Shown here one piece after another: positions 16,561 to 26,181 of a stretch of DNA of 64,000 nucleotides. Positions within the stretch are counted from its first letter, which is position 1, and the number at the start of each line of letters is the position of its first letter. The notes below the pieces were generated by a model. That model was not told the DNA's origin. It was given only the letters and a program-made list of their open reading frames with translations, and made no database searches. A program made the position numbers and the translations under genes. Source of the stretch: Candidatus Gastranaerophilales bacterium. GTDB taxonomy: Bacteria > Cyanobacteriota > Vampirovibrionia > Gastranaerophilales > Gastranaerophilaceae. The DNA lies in NCBI GenBank assembly GCA_944325635.1, contig CALVBD010000002.1, positions 62,001-126,000 of the forward strand. The letters are read 5' to 3'.

Positions 16561-17592
16561 ATGGCAATTAATATGATTATATTTGAGTACCGTGACAGTG
16601 AGAAGAAATTTTTTGCGGACAATAAGTTTGACAATTTTAATATAATGTTTTATTCGGAATGCCTGAACGAGGAGTTTTTAAAGACTCTTCCGTCGGACAT
16701 TATTGATAACGCAAATATAATCAGTGTTTTTATAAATTCTGAAGTTACAGAAGAGGTGATAAATTCTTTTAAGAATTTGCGTATAATTTCAACCCGTTCA
16801 ACCGGTTATGACCATATTAATATAGATGTTGCAAGACAACGTAATATAGCTGTTGTAAATGTTGAAAATTACGGGTCTACATCAGTAGCGCAATTTACGA
16901 TGGGGCTTTTGATCGCGCTTGTCAGAAAGATTATTCCGGCGGCGGCGTGTATAAAAAATGTGAAAGAGTATGGAGCAAACGAATTTTCAGGTCGGGATAT
17001 CTCAAAATTAACACTTGGGGTAATTGGTACAGGCGCCATCGGGGCAGCTGTATGCAGGGCGGCGCATTGTTTAGGCATGACTGTTGCAGGATATGACTTG
17101 ACTGAACGTAAGGAGCTTGTTGATGAAATAGAACTCAAATATATGAGCCTGGATGATTTGTTACAGACTTGTGATATTATTTCTGTACATATACCTTATA
17201 CGGGCAATAATTATCATATGCTTAGCAAGCCTCAATTTGATATTATGAAAGAAGGTGCAATATTGATAAACACCTCCAGGGGAGAAATTGTTGATTTATC
17301 TGCTATCTATGATGCGCTTGAACATAACAAACTTAAAGGAGCAGCGTTGGATGTGCTGACATGTGAGAGTATAAATTTGAGCTGTAAAAATCTTGCGGAA
17401 AAATTGCACTCAGCACCGATGGATTGCTTGAATGAAGCAATATATGTCGGCAAACTTGCGAAGTTTGATAATGTAATTATAACTCCGCATATAGCTTATG
17501 ACACTCAGGATTCTGTAGATTATATCCTTGATAAGACGATGCGTGCAATAATGAATGTTATAAACGGCGGCAAAGTCGAAAGGATTGTGTAA
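16561..17592 (+). CDS. D-isomer-specific 2-hydroxyacid dehydrogenase (D-lactate dehydrogenase-like)
   Basis: 343 residues. Substrate domain with STRSTGYDHINID (~75-90), Rossmann motif LGVIGTGAIG (~153-162), INTSRGEIVD with the catalytic-region Arg, and the ITPHIAYDT His near the C-terminus. The pattern fits fermentative D-lactate dehydrogenase (LdhA-like), reducing pyruvate with NADH. The ATG with AAAGGAGAGAATA upstream is chosen. Monocistronic by context. Confidence 0.85.
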   Translation: MAINMIIFEYRDSEKKFFADNKFDNFNIMFYSECLNEEFLKTLPSDIIDNANIISVFINSEVTEEVINSFKNLRIISTRSTGYDHINIDVARQRNIAVVNVENYGSTSVAQFTMGLLIALVRKIIPAAACIKNVKEYGANEFSGRDISKLTLGVIGTGAIGAAVCRAAHCLGMTVAGYDLTERKELVDEIELKYMSLDDLLQTCDIISVHIPYTGNNYHMLSKPQFDIMKEGAILINTSRGEIVDLSAIYDALEHNKLKGAALDVLTCESINLSCKNLAEKLHSAPMDCLNEAIYVGKLAKFDNVIITPHIAYDTQDSVDYILDKTMRAIMNVINGGKVERIV

Positions 17593-17901
17593 CACATCTT
17601 TGTTATTCCGCAGGGGACGGTGTGCAACCGTCATAGCCAGCAATAACGTAAGGATGAGGGATAAGTGAAAACATCTTTTCTACCATCTCCCTTTGGAACA
17701 CAAAAGGAGCAGGCAAGGAATGAACCTTGCGACCCTGTATGCCTTGTGCTGGGAGAGACTGGGGTTTTCTTTTTCCCTCTCCCTACGGGAGAGGGGTAGG
17801 GTGAGGGGGCGGAAATTAAGTCTCTGTAGGTTGGGCATACTTGCCCAACAACTATCTACATTATTAAAAAAGAAAAGAAATAAACATAGTAAAATTTATG
17901 T
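17593..17901. repeat. Intergenic repeat mosaic
   Basis: No credible gene. Contains an AACGTAAGGATGAG module, CTTGCGACCCTGTATGCCTT (17726-17745) continuing GTGCTGGGAG, a CCCTCTCCCTACGGGAGAGG hairpin module (17775-17810) and the palindrome GTTGGGCA-N6-TGCCCAAC (17830-17849). The same modules recur at 22500-22720 in another order, and in part at 57129. Confidence 0.75.
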
Positions 17902-17913
17902 TATAATCGTGGC

Positions 17914-19248
17914 ATGAAGATAGGATTTTTACCGATTGATAACCGCCCTGTGTGCTATACTTTGCCACAGCAGATTGCGCAAATCGACGGCAGTGTGGAG
18001 TTATTCATTCCGGAGCGCAGGCTTCTGGGGGATTTGATAAAGTATGCTGATGTTCAAGGAATTTTTGATTGGCTTGAAAACCTTCCGCCTGTTGATGCCC
18101 TGATAATTCCCCTTGATACCGCGGCATACGGGGGACTTATTTCTTCAAGAAGGTGTCCTGAAACTTTTGAGGAAATAAAAACTCGTATTGAGCGTTTAAA
18201 AGAGATTTTAGAGAAGAAAAATGCCAGAATTTACGCATTTTCAAGCATAATGAGAATTTCCAATAATAATATTAATGAAGAGGAGAAAGAATACTGGAAC
18301 AGGTGGGGGAAAAAGATTTTTGATTACTCTTATCAGACTCATAAAAACGGTCAGGAAAGCTGTATTTCCAACATAATCCCGTCTGACATCCTTGATGATT
18401 ATCTTGCGACCCGCAGACGAAATTTTGAGATTAATAAAATTTATCTTGAATGGCAGAAAGAGGGATTGTTTGAAACTTTAATTTTTTCAAAAGACGATTG
18501 TGCTGAATACGGGTTTAATGTGCAGGAGGCGCAGACGCTTGAAAAACTCGGCGGGTTTGTAAAAACCGGTGCTGATGAAATTCCGCTCACCCTTCTTGCA
18601 AGGGCGCTGTCAGGTGACATTTCCATATCACCGGTGTTTTCTGAACCTGATGAAAAGGATTTAATTTCAAACTATGAAGATGTGCCAATTGAAAAATCAG
18701 TACAGGGACAGCTTGAACTTGCTGGCTGTAAAATAGCAGAGGAAGGCGATATTCGATTATTTGTGAATAATTTCCGAACCGCTCAGGGTGAAATTGTTAT
18801 GAAGCGTCCGACAGAACCTTTTACAGACAACTGGGTGCGTCCTGAGGGAAATTATATGATTGCGGATGTAAGGTTTGCAAACGGCGCGGATAACGCTTTT
18901 GTGGAAAAGTTTCTGGAAGCCGGTACAGGCGAAAATTTCTACGGATATTCCGCGTGGAATACCTCAGCAAACTCTCTCGGGAGCCTTATTTGCGCTGCGA
19001 AATTTAAATTCCTCGCTAAAGAATATAATGATATGGCATTCAAACGCTTGCAGGCAGTGAGACTTCTGGACGACTGGGCATATCAGGCAAATGTCAGACA
19101 AATGCTTTCCTCTCCGGACACTGAAAAAATTACGGAACTTATGAAGCCGTATGAAAAGAGAGTCGCAGAATTTTTGGGAATTGATATCAGGGCAAAGTAT
19201 TCTTTCCCGTGGAACAGACTGTTTGAGGTGGAAATTGAGCTTATTTGA
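17914..19248 (+). CDS. DUF4127 family protein
   Basis: 444 residues beginning MKIGFLPIDNRPVCYTLPQQIA, with LIIPLDTAAYGGLISSRR and IYAFSSIMRISNNN, all characteristic of DUF4127, a family of unknown function that may carry glycosidase- or hydrolase-like chemistry. No signal peptide. TATAAT (17902-17907) stands exactly 6 nt before the ATG without a ribosome binding site, predicting a leaderless message. It overlaps mntP by 14 nt. Confidence 0.85.
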   Translation: MKIGFLPIDNRPVCYTLPQQIAQIDGSVELFIPERRLLGDLIKYADVQGIFDWLENLPPVDALIIPLDTAAYGGLISSRRCPETFEEIKTRIERLKEILEKKNARIYAFSSIMRISNNNINEEEKEYWNRWGKKIFDYSYQTHKNGQESCISNIIPSDILDDYLATRRRNFEINKIYLEWQKEGLFETLIFSKDDCAEYGFNVQEAQTLEKLGGFVKTGADEIPLTLLARALSGDISISPVFSEPDEKDLISNYEDVPIEKSVQGQLELAGCKIAEEGDIRLFVNNFRTAQGEIVMKRPTEPFTDNWVRPEGNYMIADVRFANGADNAFVEKFLEAGTGENFYGYSAWNTSANSLGSLICAAKFKFLAKEYNDMAFKRLQAVRLLDDWAYQANVRQMLSSPDTEKITELMKPYEKRVAEFLGIDIRAKYSFPWNRLFEVEIELI

Positions 19249-19774
19249 GGTAATTTTACTGGCGCTTGCGCTCGGAGTTGATTGTCTTGTGGTATCGTTT
19301 TCACAGGGGCTTATTTTTACTAAAAACCGCACGCGAAACTCTCTTATGCTGGCAGCTACCATGGGGATTTTTCAGGGGGTAATGCCTGTTATAGGATATT
19401 TTTGCGCGGGGGCTGTGAGTGCTTATGTTGAGAAATTCTCTCACTGGCTCGTTTTTGCAATTTTTCTTGTGCTCGGGATTAAATTTATCGCGGAAGCTTT
19501 TGAGAAAAAAGAAGATACAATTTGCTGTATAGGTTTCAAGTGCCTGATTTCTATGGGTTTTGCAACAAGTATAGACGCACTTGCCGCAGGTGTAAGCCTT
19601 AATTTCAGCGGAACTAAGCTTCTCCTGCCGTCTATTATTATAGGTGCGGCGTCATTTTTAATGTCCATTTGCGGCTTCTGGTCAGGAAACTGCTTCAAAA
19701 AATTCCCTTCACGCATACTGGAAATCTCGGGCGGCGTAATCTTAATTCTTCTTGCCATTAAGGCTGTCATTTAA
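19235..19774 (+). CDS. mntP: Putative manganese efflux pump MntP
   Basis: About 179 residues with six hydrophobic helices in two repeats. The conserved acidic residues are seen in LALGVDCLVVSFSQG (helix 1) and GFATSIDALAAGVSL (helix 4). It exports Mn2+ across the inner membrane. Start chosen at TTG 19235, which has GAGGTGG upstream and begins MSLFEVILLALALGVD like the family; the frame continues upstream in the DUF4127 gene. No yybP-ykoY riboswitch or DtxR-like box was found near it. Confidence 0.85.
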   Translation: MSLFEVILLALALGVDCLVVSFSQGLIFTKNRTRNSLMLAATMGIFQGVMPVIGYFCAGAVSAYVEKFSHWLVFAIFLVLGIKFIAEAFEKKEDTICCIGFKCLISMGFATSIDALAAGVSLNFSGTKLLLPSIIIGAASFLMSICGFWSGNCFKKFPSRILEISGGVILILLAIKAVI

Positions 19775-20716
19775 AAAACAAGCACTGATGTGGTCTTTTC
19801 CGACATTGAATTCAGGCGGAATTTTCTCTTTACAAATATCCATGCACTTTTTGCAGCGCGGATGGAATTTGCACCCCTCTATAATCTGCTGTATGGAAGG
19901 CGGCTGACCTGTTATTGTTTCCAGAGATTTTTCTCTGTTTGCAGGAATAGAATTTAAAAGCGCAATCGAATAAGGATGACTTGGATTTTCAAAGAATTCT
20001 TTTGCAGGTGCGCTTTCGACAATTCTGCCGGCGTACATAACCGCAACCTTATCCGCATGCTCTCTCACAAGCGCTAAATCATGCGTAATAAGAAGTATTG
20101 CAGTATTTCGTTCTTTTTTAATTTTTTCGAGAAGATTCATTATCTGCGCCTGAATTGTCACATCCAGCGCGGTTGTAGGTTCATCCGCAATCAAAACTTC
20201 CGCGTTACATGCAAGCGCCATTGCAATAATTGCGCGCTGTTTCATTCCGCCTGAAAACTCGTGCGGGTATGCTTTTAACCTTTCCTCTGCACACGGAATT
20301 TGCACCGCTTCAAACGCTTCCGCCGCTTTTTGCCATGCGTCTTTACCTTTAAGGTGCTGGTGAATACGGATAACCTCTAAAAGCTGCTCCCCAACAGTAA
20401 ACAGCGGATTTAAAGAGGTCATCGGATCCTGCGGAATAAGTGCAATCTTTGCACCGCGAATTCCCTCCAAATCTTTCTTTGGGGATTTTAAAAGCTCTTT
20501 CCCGTCAAAGGTTATTATACCGGATGTAATTCTTGCGTTTTTCGGCAAAAGCTGCAGAACACTCATTGCGCTCATCGTCTTTCCGCAGCCTGATTCTCCT
20601 ACAAGCGCAAGCATTTCGCCTCTTTCTACAGAAAACGAAACGTCGAACAACGCCTGATTGAATCCGTTCTCGCACATAAATCCCAAATTTAAATTTTCCA
20701 CATCCAAAATTTTCAT
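19742..20716 (-). CDS. Oligopeptide/dipeptide-type ABC transporter ATPase
   Basis: About 324 residues: Walker A GESGCGKT, Q-loop ALIPQDPMTSLNP, signature EFSGGMKQR, Walker B VLIADEPTTALD and the C-terminal CKFHPRCKKCMDIC cysteine cluster typical of OppD/DppD-type ATPases (oligopeptide_HPY domain). No permease is next to it, so its partners are elsewhere. TATAAT (rc of 20723-20728) is exactly 6 nt before the ATG, suggesting a leaderless mRNA. The 3' end overlaps mntP by 33 nt convergently. Confidence 0.88.
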   Translation of the reverse strand: MKILDVENLNLGFMCENGFNQALFDVSFSVERGEMLALVGESGCGKTMSAMSVLQLLPKNARITSGIITFDGKELLKSPKKDLEGIRGAKIALIPQDPMTSLNPLFTVGEQLLEVIRIHQHLKGKDAWQKAAEAFEAVQIPCAEERLKAYPHEFSGGMKQRAIIAMALACNAEVLIADEPTTALDVTIQAQIMNLLEKIKKERNTAILLITHDLALVREHADKVAVMYAGRIVESAPAKEFFENPSHPYSIALLNSIPANREKSLETITGQPPSIQQIIEGCKFHPRCKKCMDICKEKIPPEFNVGKDHISACFLNDSLNGKKN

Positions 20717-20924
20717 AGAAAAATTATACACTACAAATCGGTTAATGTATAATGCCCGATTGTATATTTTGTTAAGGAATATTACTCATCTGTATTCCTG
20801 AAATAACAAAGATTTCAGAAAATATTCTATAAATAGTATATAAAATATAGGCAATTTTTAAATATATAAATCGTTTATAAATACATATAATGAAACTTTT
20901 AACTAATATTGAAAGGATATTATT

Positions 20925-22286
20925 ATGAGTGATGAAATGAAAGTGGGTGCTGCCGGCAATCAGGGACAGCAGGTCGGACAGGTTGACGGTGAAAATTACG
21001 ACAAGAAAAAAGCTGAGGCCGAGCAACAGCAGCTGACAGAAGGTCTTGCAGGTAAGAAAGATAAACCTGCAGCAGCTGATGACGAAACTGTTTCCGTTAC
21101 AGTATTAAATGGTGAATCAATTGCAGTGATTGCCAAAAAATATGGTGTTTCCGCTCAGGAAATAATGGACTTGAACCAGAAACAACTGAAATATTTTAAA
21201 AGTGCAACCGACTGTGATGGTGAAAAAGTCGCCGGTTTTCTTGTCGGGGCGAAGATTAAGCTTCCTGCCAAAGCTAATATGAAAGCCGTTGAAGAAAATT
21301 TAAAAACAACTTCCGAGCAGGAACGTAAAAAGTATGAAGATTCCATGAAAAATCTTGATACAAAACTTTGCGATGACAGAACCCAATCTTACAAAGTAAT
21401 GGATGAAAATTTCAGAAAAGAGCATAATATAAGAACCAAAGGCGAATATGAAGCCGGAAGAAATGCCGGTGGAGAAGAAACACCGGAAGTCACACCAAAA
21501 GGCGGGGCAGAAAATCCGAAAGGTTCTGAGGAAACTCCAAAAGGCGGAGCAGTTAATCCGGGAAATGCGGATGATAAAGGAGGAGAAAAAGCTCCTGAAA
21601 TAACGGATGAAGAATTCAGAAAAGAATATCCTTACATTGCACGTCCTGAGGAAAAACCAATAGAATTAAATCCTCCAAAATGGGAACTTCCTGAGTTTAA
21701 ACCTGATATTCCATGGGCAAATGAACAGGGTGATGATGATATACAGGTACCTTTCAGACCGAAAGACGAAGTTAATGACGCTCCTGCAGCCCCGAAACAG
21801 GAGGCTCCAAAGGCTCCTGAAAAACCGGAAGCTCAGGAAGAAAATCCTGATTATCAAGTTCCGGAAAGACCAACTCCTTTAGCGCCGGATGAAAACACTC
21901 CTAAATGGGAACTCCCTCAATTTGAACCGGATATGCCATGGGCTAAGGAGCAAGGCGAAGACGACACTCAGGTCCCATTTAGACCAAAAGACGAAGTTGA
22001 CGAAGCCCCGGAAGCTGCAAAAGCCCCGGAAGCACCTAAGTCTGAGAAACAAGATCCTGATTATCAAGTTCCGGAAAGACCGACTCCTTTAGCACCGGAT
22101 GAAAATACACCTGCATACGAGGTACCTTCATTTGAAATTCCGTCATTTGTTCCGGATACGGCTTCCGCAGAACAGCCAGATACTCAAAAAGCTGAAGAAA
22201 AACAACAGATGCCGTCAATTCAGGAAATGTATGACGCAGCGAAAAAAAGACGAGAAGAAAATAAACCTTGGTGGAAATTCTGGTAA
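20925..22286 (+). CDS. LysM-domain protein with proline-rich tandem repeats
   Basis: 453 residues. No signal peptide is visible (MSDEMKVGAAGNQGQQ). Residues 55-115 form one LysM-like domain (VTVLNGESIAVIAKKYGVSAQEIMDLNQ, ending VGAKIKLP). A Gly/Pro/Glu-rich stretch follows, then two copies of a ~60-residue unit: PKWELPEFKPDIPWANEQGD... and NPDYQVPERPTPLAPDENTP..., with near-identical DNA. The C-terminus is KPWWKFW, an unusual aromatic tag. It may bind peptidoglycan or act as a structural protein; export route unclear. A perfect terminator follows. Confidence 0.65.
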   Translation: MSDEMKVGAAGNQGQQVGQVDGENYDKKKAEAEQQQLTEGLAGKKDKPAAADDETVSVTVLNGESIAVIAKKYGVSAQEIMDLNQKQLKYFKSATDCDGEKVAGFLVGAKIKLPAKANMKAVEENLKTTSEQERKKYEDSMKNLDTKLCDDRTQSYKVMDENFRKEHNIRTKGEYEAGRNAGGEETPEVTPKGGAENPKGSEETPKGGAVNPGNADDKGGEKAPEITDEEFRKEYPYIARPEEKPIELNPPKWELPEFKPDIPWANEQGDDDIQVPFRPKDEVNDAPAAPKQEAPKAPEKPEAQEENPDYQVPERPTPLAPDENTPKWELPQFEPDMPWAKEQGEDDTQVPFRPKDEVDEAPEAAKAPEAPKSEKQDPDYQVPERPTPLAPDENTPAYEVPSFEIPSFVPDTASAEQPDTQKAEEKQQMPSIQEMYDAAKKRREENKPWWKFW

Positions 22287-22292
22287 TCATAT

Positions 22293-22333
22293 AAACAAAA
22301 AATCCCTTCTTTTGCCGGAGGGATTTTTTGTTT
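22293..22333 (+). terminator. Rho-independent terminator
   Basis: AAACAAAAAATCCC (22293-22306) perfectly complementary to GGGATTTTTTGTTT (22320-22333). Confidence 0.9.
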
Positions 22334-22339
22334 ATGAAA

Positions 22340-23060
22340 GAACAGCACGTCATTCCGGAAGTTTAGAAGAACTGATCGAGGCGTGTCTGTTTAAATCACG
22401 CTTTTCAAGCTATGCAAAATCGCATTACCGTAAATCGCAACGGCAGTGCGATCCCGGGTCAAAGCCAGGGATGACGTAAGCATGAGTGATGAGTGAAAGG
22501 CTCTCTTATCACCTCTCCCTTTGGGATACAAAGGGAGCAGACGAGGTAACGAGTCTTGCGACCCTGTATGCCTTGGGTTGAGGTGTCCGAAGGACGGGTG
22601 AGTGGTTAAAAAGTAGGTTGGGCATACCTGCCCAACAAAAATACTCTGTATGCCTTGTGCTGAGGGTCGTTTTTTCTCCCCTCTCCCTACGGGAGAGGGT
22701 TAGGGTGAGGGGGCTGCATGTGAATAAGACTAATAATAAATTCAGTACAGTTGGATTTATTTTCTCAACACGCTCCCGCCCTGCTCCCGCTATGGTTTCG
22801 AAAACAAATCCAACTGTACTGTGAAAAGATGTTAAGGCTTATGATATAAAAAGTTACGTACAATAGAGTCCATCTTCCCTTGAGAGGGTAAGAGGAATAG
22901 TGTCATTCTGGAAGCGTAGAAAAACCGATTGAAGCGTTAGCTGAAATCATGTTTTTCAAGCTATGCAGAATCGCATTACCGTAAATCGCAACGGCAATGC
23001 GATTCCGGGTCGTTGCCCACAATGACGTAAGGATGAGTGGTAAGTGAAATCTAACGTCTT
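22340..23060. repeat. Repeat cluster, about 0.7 kb without genes
   Basis: Two copies of a CATTC-GGAAG...GATGACGTAAG element (about 22347-22485 and 22898-23035), sharing a 51-nt core with two differences (22402-22452 and 22953-23003). Between them lie a 53-nt segment identical to 57129-57181 (22523-22575), GTTGGGCATACCTGCCCAAC (22617-22636) and a CCCTCTCCCTACGGGAGAGG hairpin (22678-22714). Small open frames here (LSLRERVRVRG-like peptides) are translations of the repeats. Confidence 0.8.
22743..22821. repeat. 16-bp inverted repeat with 47-nt loop
   Basis: CAGTACAGTTGGATTT (22743-22758) and its exact complement (22806-22821). This could be a cruciform or a tiny mobile-element remnant. Confidence 0.6.
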
Positions 23061-23068
23061 TTCCCTAC

Positions 23069-23872
23069 TTACTGCCTTACTTCCTTAGTAACTTCTTTTA
23101 TCCCGAACGGAACCGATTTCAACCCGTTTTGCAGCCAGTAACCCTCTAACGGCTCAAATTCTTTGTCGATTATGTAATACGTAGAGCCTGAACCGGACAT
23201 AATTGAATCCGGATAAAGTTGTTTTATCGTTTGGAGTTCCTTATAATCGTCAATTATAGCCCATTCCAAATCATTGACAAAATCCTCGCGTCCGATTTTT
23301 TCTTTAGCGGCAAATTTTGTATAGGCTTCTTTTGCACTAATTCCGAGTTTTTCAGGTTTAATCAGCGAGAGTGAAAATTCTTCAAACGGTAATTCTTCCA
23401 GAATTTCTCCTCTTCCGCGTGTCATCTGTCTGCCGCCTTCAAGGCAGAAATTCAAATCGGAGCCGAGTTTTGCGCAAAGTTCGTGGAGTTCTTTTTGACT
23501 AAGCGGGTTTTGAAAAATTTTGTTCAGCCCGTAAAGTGTTCCTGCGGCGTCCGTGCTTCCGCCGGCAAGTCCTGCCGCTACAGGAATATTTTTTTCTATA
23601 AAGATATCAATTTTATGCGGTGTAAGATTTGTCAGCTCGATAAAAAGCATTGCCGCTTTATAGACAAGATTTTTTTCATTATACGGAATTTCTTTGCTTG
23701 TTCCGGAAAGCTTTATTTCGAATTTTTCTGACGGCACGGCGGAAATCGTCAGGTAATCATAAAGACTGATTGTCTGCATAATGCTTTCAATATTATGAAA
23801 CCCGTCAGGGCGTTTCCCTGTGACTTTTAGAGTAAGGTTTATCTTTGCCGGACACTGGATTTTAATTACCAT
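23069..23872 (-). CDS. ispE: 4-(cytidine 5'-diphospho)-2-C-methyl-D-erythritol kinase
   Basis: 267 residues of the GHMP kinase family: IQCPAKINLTLKVTGKRPDGFHNI at the N-terminus, the ATP-binding PVAAGLAGGSTDAAG (~92-106) and IMSGSGSTYY near the C-terminus. Catalyses the ATP-dependent step of the MEP isoprenoid pathway. The start overlaps the end of rsmA by 11 nt, the common rsmA-ispE pairing. Confidence 0.93.
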   Translation of the reverse strand: MVIKIQCPAKINLTLKVTGKRPDGFHNIESIMQTISLYDYLTISAVPSEKFEIKLSGTSKEIPYNEKNLVYKAAMLFIELTNLTPHKIDIFIEKNIPVAAGLAGGSTDAAGTLYGLNKIFQNPLSQKELHELCAKLGSDLNFCLEGGRQMTRGRGEILEELPFEEFSLSLIKPEKLGISAKEAYTKFAAKEKIGREDFVNDLEWAIIDDYKELQTIKQLYPDSIMSGSGSTYYIIDKEFEPLEGYWLQNGLKSVPFGIKEVTKEVRQ

Positions 23873-24701
23873 GGAGTAGTGCCTCCGAGAGTCTGCCGAA
23901 ATCCTCTATGGAAAGTTTTTCTCCGCGCGTATTCTCGTCAAGTCCGAGTTTTTGCATGGCGTTCTGAATTGCTTCTTTTGAAAATCCGCCGCTTAAAAGA
24001 CAGTTTTTAATATTTTTTCTGCGCTGTGCGAACGCTGCTTTTACAGTCTTTCTAAAATGAGTGTAATCTGTAAGTTTAAGTTTTGGCGTTTCTCTCACAA
24101 CCAGCTTAACGAGTGCGGAATTAACTTTCGGTGCAGGGAAAAATGAACGCCGTCCGACTAGTTCTTTAATTTCCACATCTGCCCAAAATTGCGAAAGTAT
24201 CGTCAAAAGCCCGTATTGTTTGGAAGGTGATTTTTCGGTTGCAACCATTCTCCTTGCAACTTCCTCCTGCACCATTAGAAGAATATCCGTAATCTTATTG
24301 CGGTTTTTATTATCCAGGTCGTCAACCTCCCCGAGAAGATGCGCGATAATCGGGCTTGTTATGTAGTATGGAATATTTGCAACAACCTTGACTTTCCCTT
24401 CACAAAGTTCTGATAAATCTGTTTTTAATATGTCTTTATGGATTATGGTTAAATTTGGCGCATTTAGTTTTTCGAGTTCCTTAATCGCTTCTTCATCAAG
24501 TTCTATTGCAATAACATGTTTGGCATGCTTTATCAACTGTTCTGTCACAAATCCTACACCCGGTCCGATTTCTATAACGGTATCCTCAGGCGAAATTTCC
24601 GCATAATCCAGAATATTCGCAATAACTTCCCCGTTTATCAGGAAGTTCTGTCCGAGTCTTTTTTTTGTTTTAAAGTATTTTGCCCTGCTGTAGTAGTCCA
24701 T
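23862..24701 (-). CDS. rsmA: 16S rRNA (adenine1518/1519-N6) dimethyltransferase
   Basis: 279 residues. TKKRLGQNFLIN, the SAM motif VIEIGPGVGFVTEQL and the NIPYYITSPI catalytic motif IV identify KsgA/RsmA, followed by the helical C-terminal domain (FAQRRKNIKNCL). It methylates the 3' hairpin of 16S rRNA. TATTAT is 10 nt and a weak GGTAAG a few nt before the ATG. Confidence 0.95.
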   Translation of the reverse strand: MDYYSRAKYFKTKKRLGQNFLINGEVIANILDYAEISPEDTVIEIGPGVGFVTEQLIKHAKHVIAIELDEEAIKELEKLNAPNLTIIHKDILKTDLSELCEGKVKVVANIPYYITSPIIAHLLGEVDDLDNKNRNKITDILLMVQEEVARRMVATEKSPSKQYGLLTILSQFWADVEIKELVGRRSFFPAPKVNSALVKLVVRETPKLKLTDYTHFRKTVKAAFAQRRKNIKNCLLSGGFSKEAIQNAMQKLGLDENTRGEKLSIEDFGRLSEALLHGN

Positions 24702-24795
24702 CTTACCTACTATAATACCACAAGCAGGTAAATGTTTTGTAAAATCTTCTTTGATATTTTAAATGATGTTATAATAATAAACGCGGAGGTAAATT

Positions 24796-26121
24796 TTGAA
24801 TAGTCTTAAAACAAAAGAACGTCTCGAATATCAGGATATTTTAAACATCTATACATCGGGCTGTAAGGAAAAATCTCTCCACAAAATCGGTATAGAGTAT
24901 GAGAGGCTGCCTGTTTCGATTGTTACGAACAAGGCTGTTGATTACGGGACGGAATTCGGGGTTTGTAATTTTTTAAGAGAATTTGCAAAAGCCGAAAACT
25001 GGGATTACATAACAGATGACTATAATATTATAGGGCTTAAGCAGGGGCATGATACTATTACTCTTGAACCCGGATGCCAGATGGAACTCAGTATTGAGCC
25101 GGAAAATTCGATTGCCGCTCTGGAGAAAAAAATTAACCGTCTTGATAAATTGATGGAGCCTATACTTGACAAAATGGGTATAAGCCTTCTCGGTTACGGT
25201 GTTTCTCCGCTTTCTACACATAAAAATATTAACCTTCTTCCAAAACGCCGCTATGCACTTATGGCAAAATATCTCTGGGGAATTTTGTCTGATGTCATGA
25301 TGCGGGAAACCGCAGGTATTCAGGCATGCTTTGACTTTGAATCAGAAGAAGATGCTGTCAGAAAATTTAAACTTGCAAATAAATTGACACCTTTTGCGAC
25401 TGCTATGTTTGCAAATTCTCCGATAAGAGGAGGAGTGGACACTGGCTACAAGTCTTTCCGCGCGCTGAGCTGGCTTAACACCGATAATGACCGCTGCGGC
25501 TTTGCATACAGGTTGAGGGATGATTATTCCTTTGATGAATATATTGATTATGTTATGAATACCCCGGTTATCTTCATCAACCGCGAAGATTTACCTGTTA
25601 ATATCAACGGGAAAATCAATTTTAAAGACTTTATGCAAAACGGCTGGGAAGGGTTTGAACCGACTCTTGATGACTATTTATTGCAAGCAAATTTATGCTT
25701 CCCGGAAGTTCGTCTGCGCAACTTTATAGAAATCCGTAATCACGATTGCGGCAGAAAAGGTACGCCTTATGCAATTCTTGCTTTTTATAAGGGTATTTTG
25801 CAAAGTTCTTCTGCCATGGATGAACTTGAAGAACTCTTCAAACCATACAATTACAATGATTTTGCAGAATTACGTTATAATGTTCCGCGCTGCGGTCTTG
25901 AATGCAAAATAGGCGCCGACCATGTTAAATCAGTTGTAAAAGAACTGTTATATATTTCTGAAAAATCGCTTATAGAACAAAATTCAGGCGATGAAAAATA
26001 CCTTGATTTTATTAAAGAATACGCAATGCAGGGAATAACACCTGCGGACGTAATTATCCGCAACTGGTACGGAATTTGGGATAAAAATATTAAAAAGCTC
26101 GTAAACTATCTCGCTTCTTGA
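24796..26121 (+). CDS. Glutamate-cysteine ligase, plant/cyanobacterial-type (GCS2)
   Basis: 441 residues. IGIEYERLPVS (~33-43), LEPGCQMELSIEPE, RYALMAKYL, MRETAGIQACFDF and LRNFIEIRNHDCGRKGTPYA are the conserved blocks of GCS2-type gamma-glutamylcysteine synthetases found in plants, alphaproteobacteria and some cyanobacteria. It would make gamma-Glu-Cys for glutathione; no gshB-like partner is in the window. The start is TTG with GGAGGT 5 nt upstream; no ATG is nearby in frame. An EgtA-like role (ergothioneine) is an alternative. Confidence 0.82.
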   Translation: MNSLKTKERLEYQDILNIYTSGCKEKSLHKIGIEYERLPVSIVTNKAVDYGTEFGVCNFLREFAKAENWDYITDDYNIIGLKQGHDTITLEPGCQMELSIEPENSIAALEKKINRLDKLMEPILDKMGISLLGYGVSPLSTHKNINLLPKRRYALMAKYLWGILSDVMMRETAGIQACFDFESEEDAVRKFKLANKLTPFATAMFANSPIRGGVDTGYKSFRALSWLNTDNDRCGFAYRLRDDYSFDEYIDYVMNTPVIFINREDLPVNINGKINFKDFMQNGWEGFEPTLDDYLLQANLCFPEVRLRNFIEIRNHDCGRKGTPYAILAFYKGILQSSSAMDELEELFKPYNYNDFAELRYNVPRCGLECKIGADHVKSVVKELLYISEKSLIEQNSGDEKYLDFIKEYAMQGITPADVIIRNWYGIWDKNIKKLVNYLAS

Positions 26122-26181
26122 ATTTAAGACCATGCCAACCAGTTCCTTCGGTTAAATATTTTACATAACTTAATAATATCT

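Noticed and set aside
19151-19234. Long N-terminus of mntP
   Set aside because: It lies in the DUF4127 coding region and would precede the first membrane helix with unrelated sequence.
22618-22824. LSLRERVRVRG-type short ORF (and the one at 17693)
   Set aside because: Translation of a palindromic repeat that occurs in many bacteria; no start signal.
22340-23060. CRISPR array from the dense repeats
   Set aside because: Repeats differ in length and order, spacing is irregular, and no cas genes are nearby.
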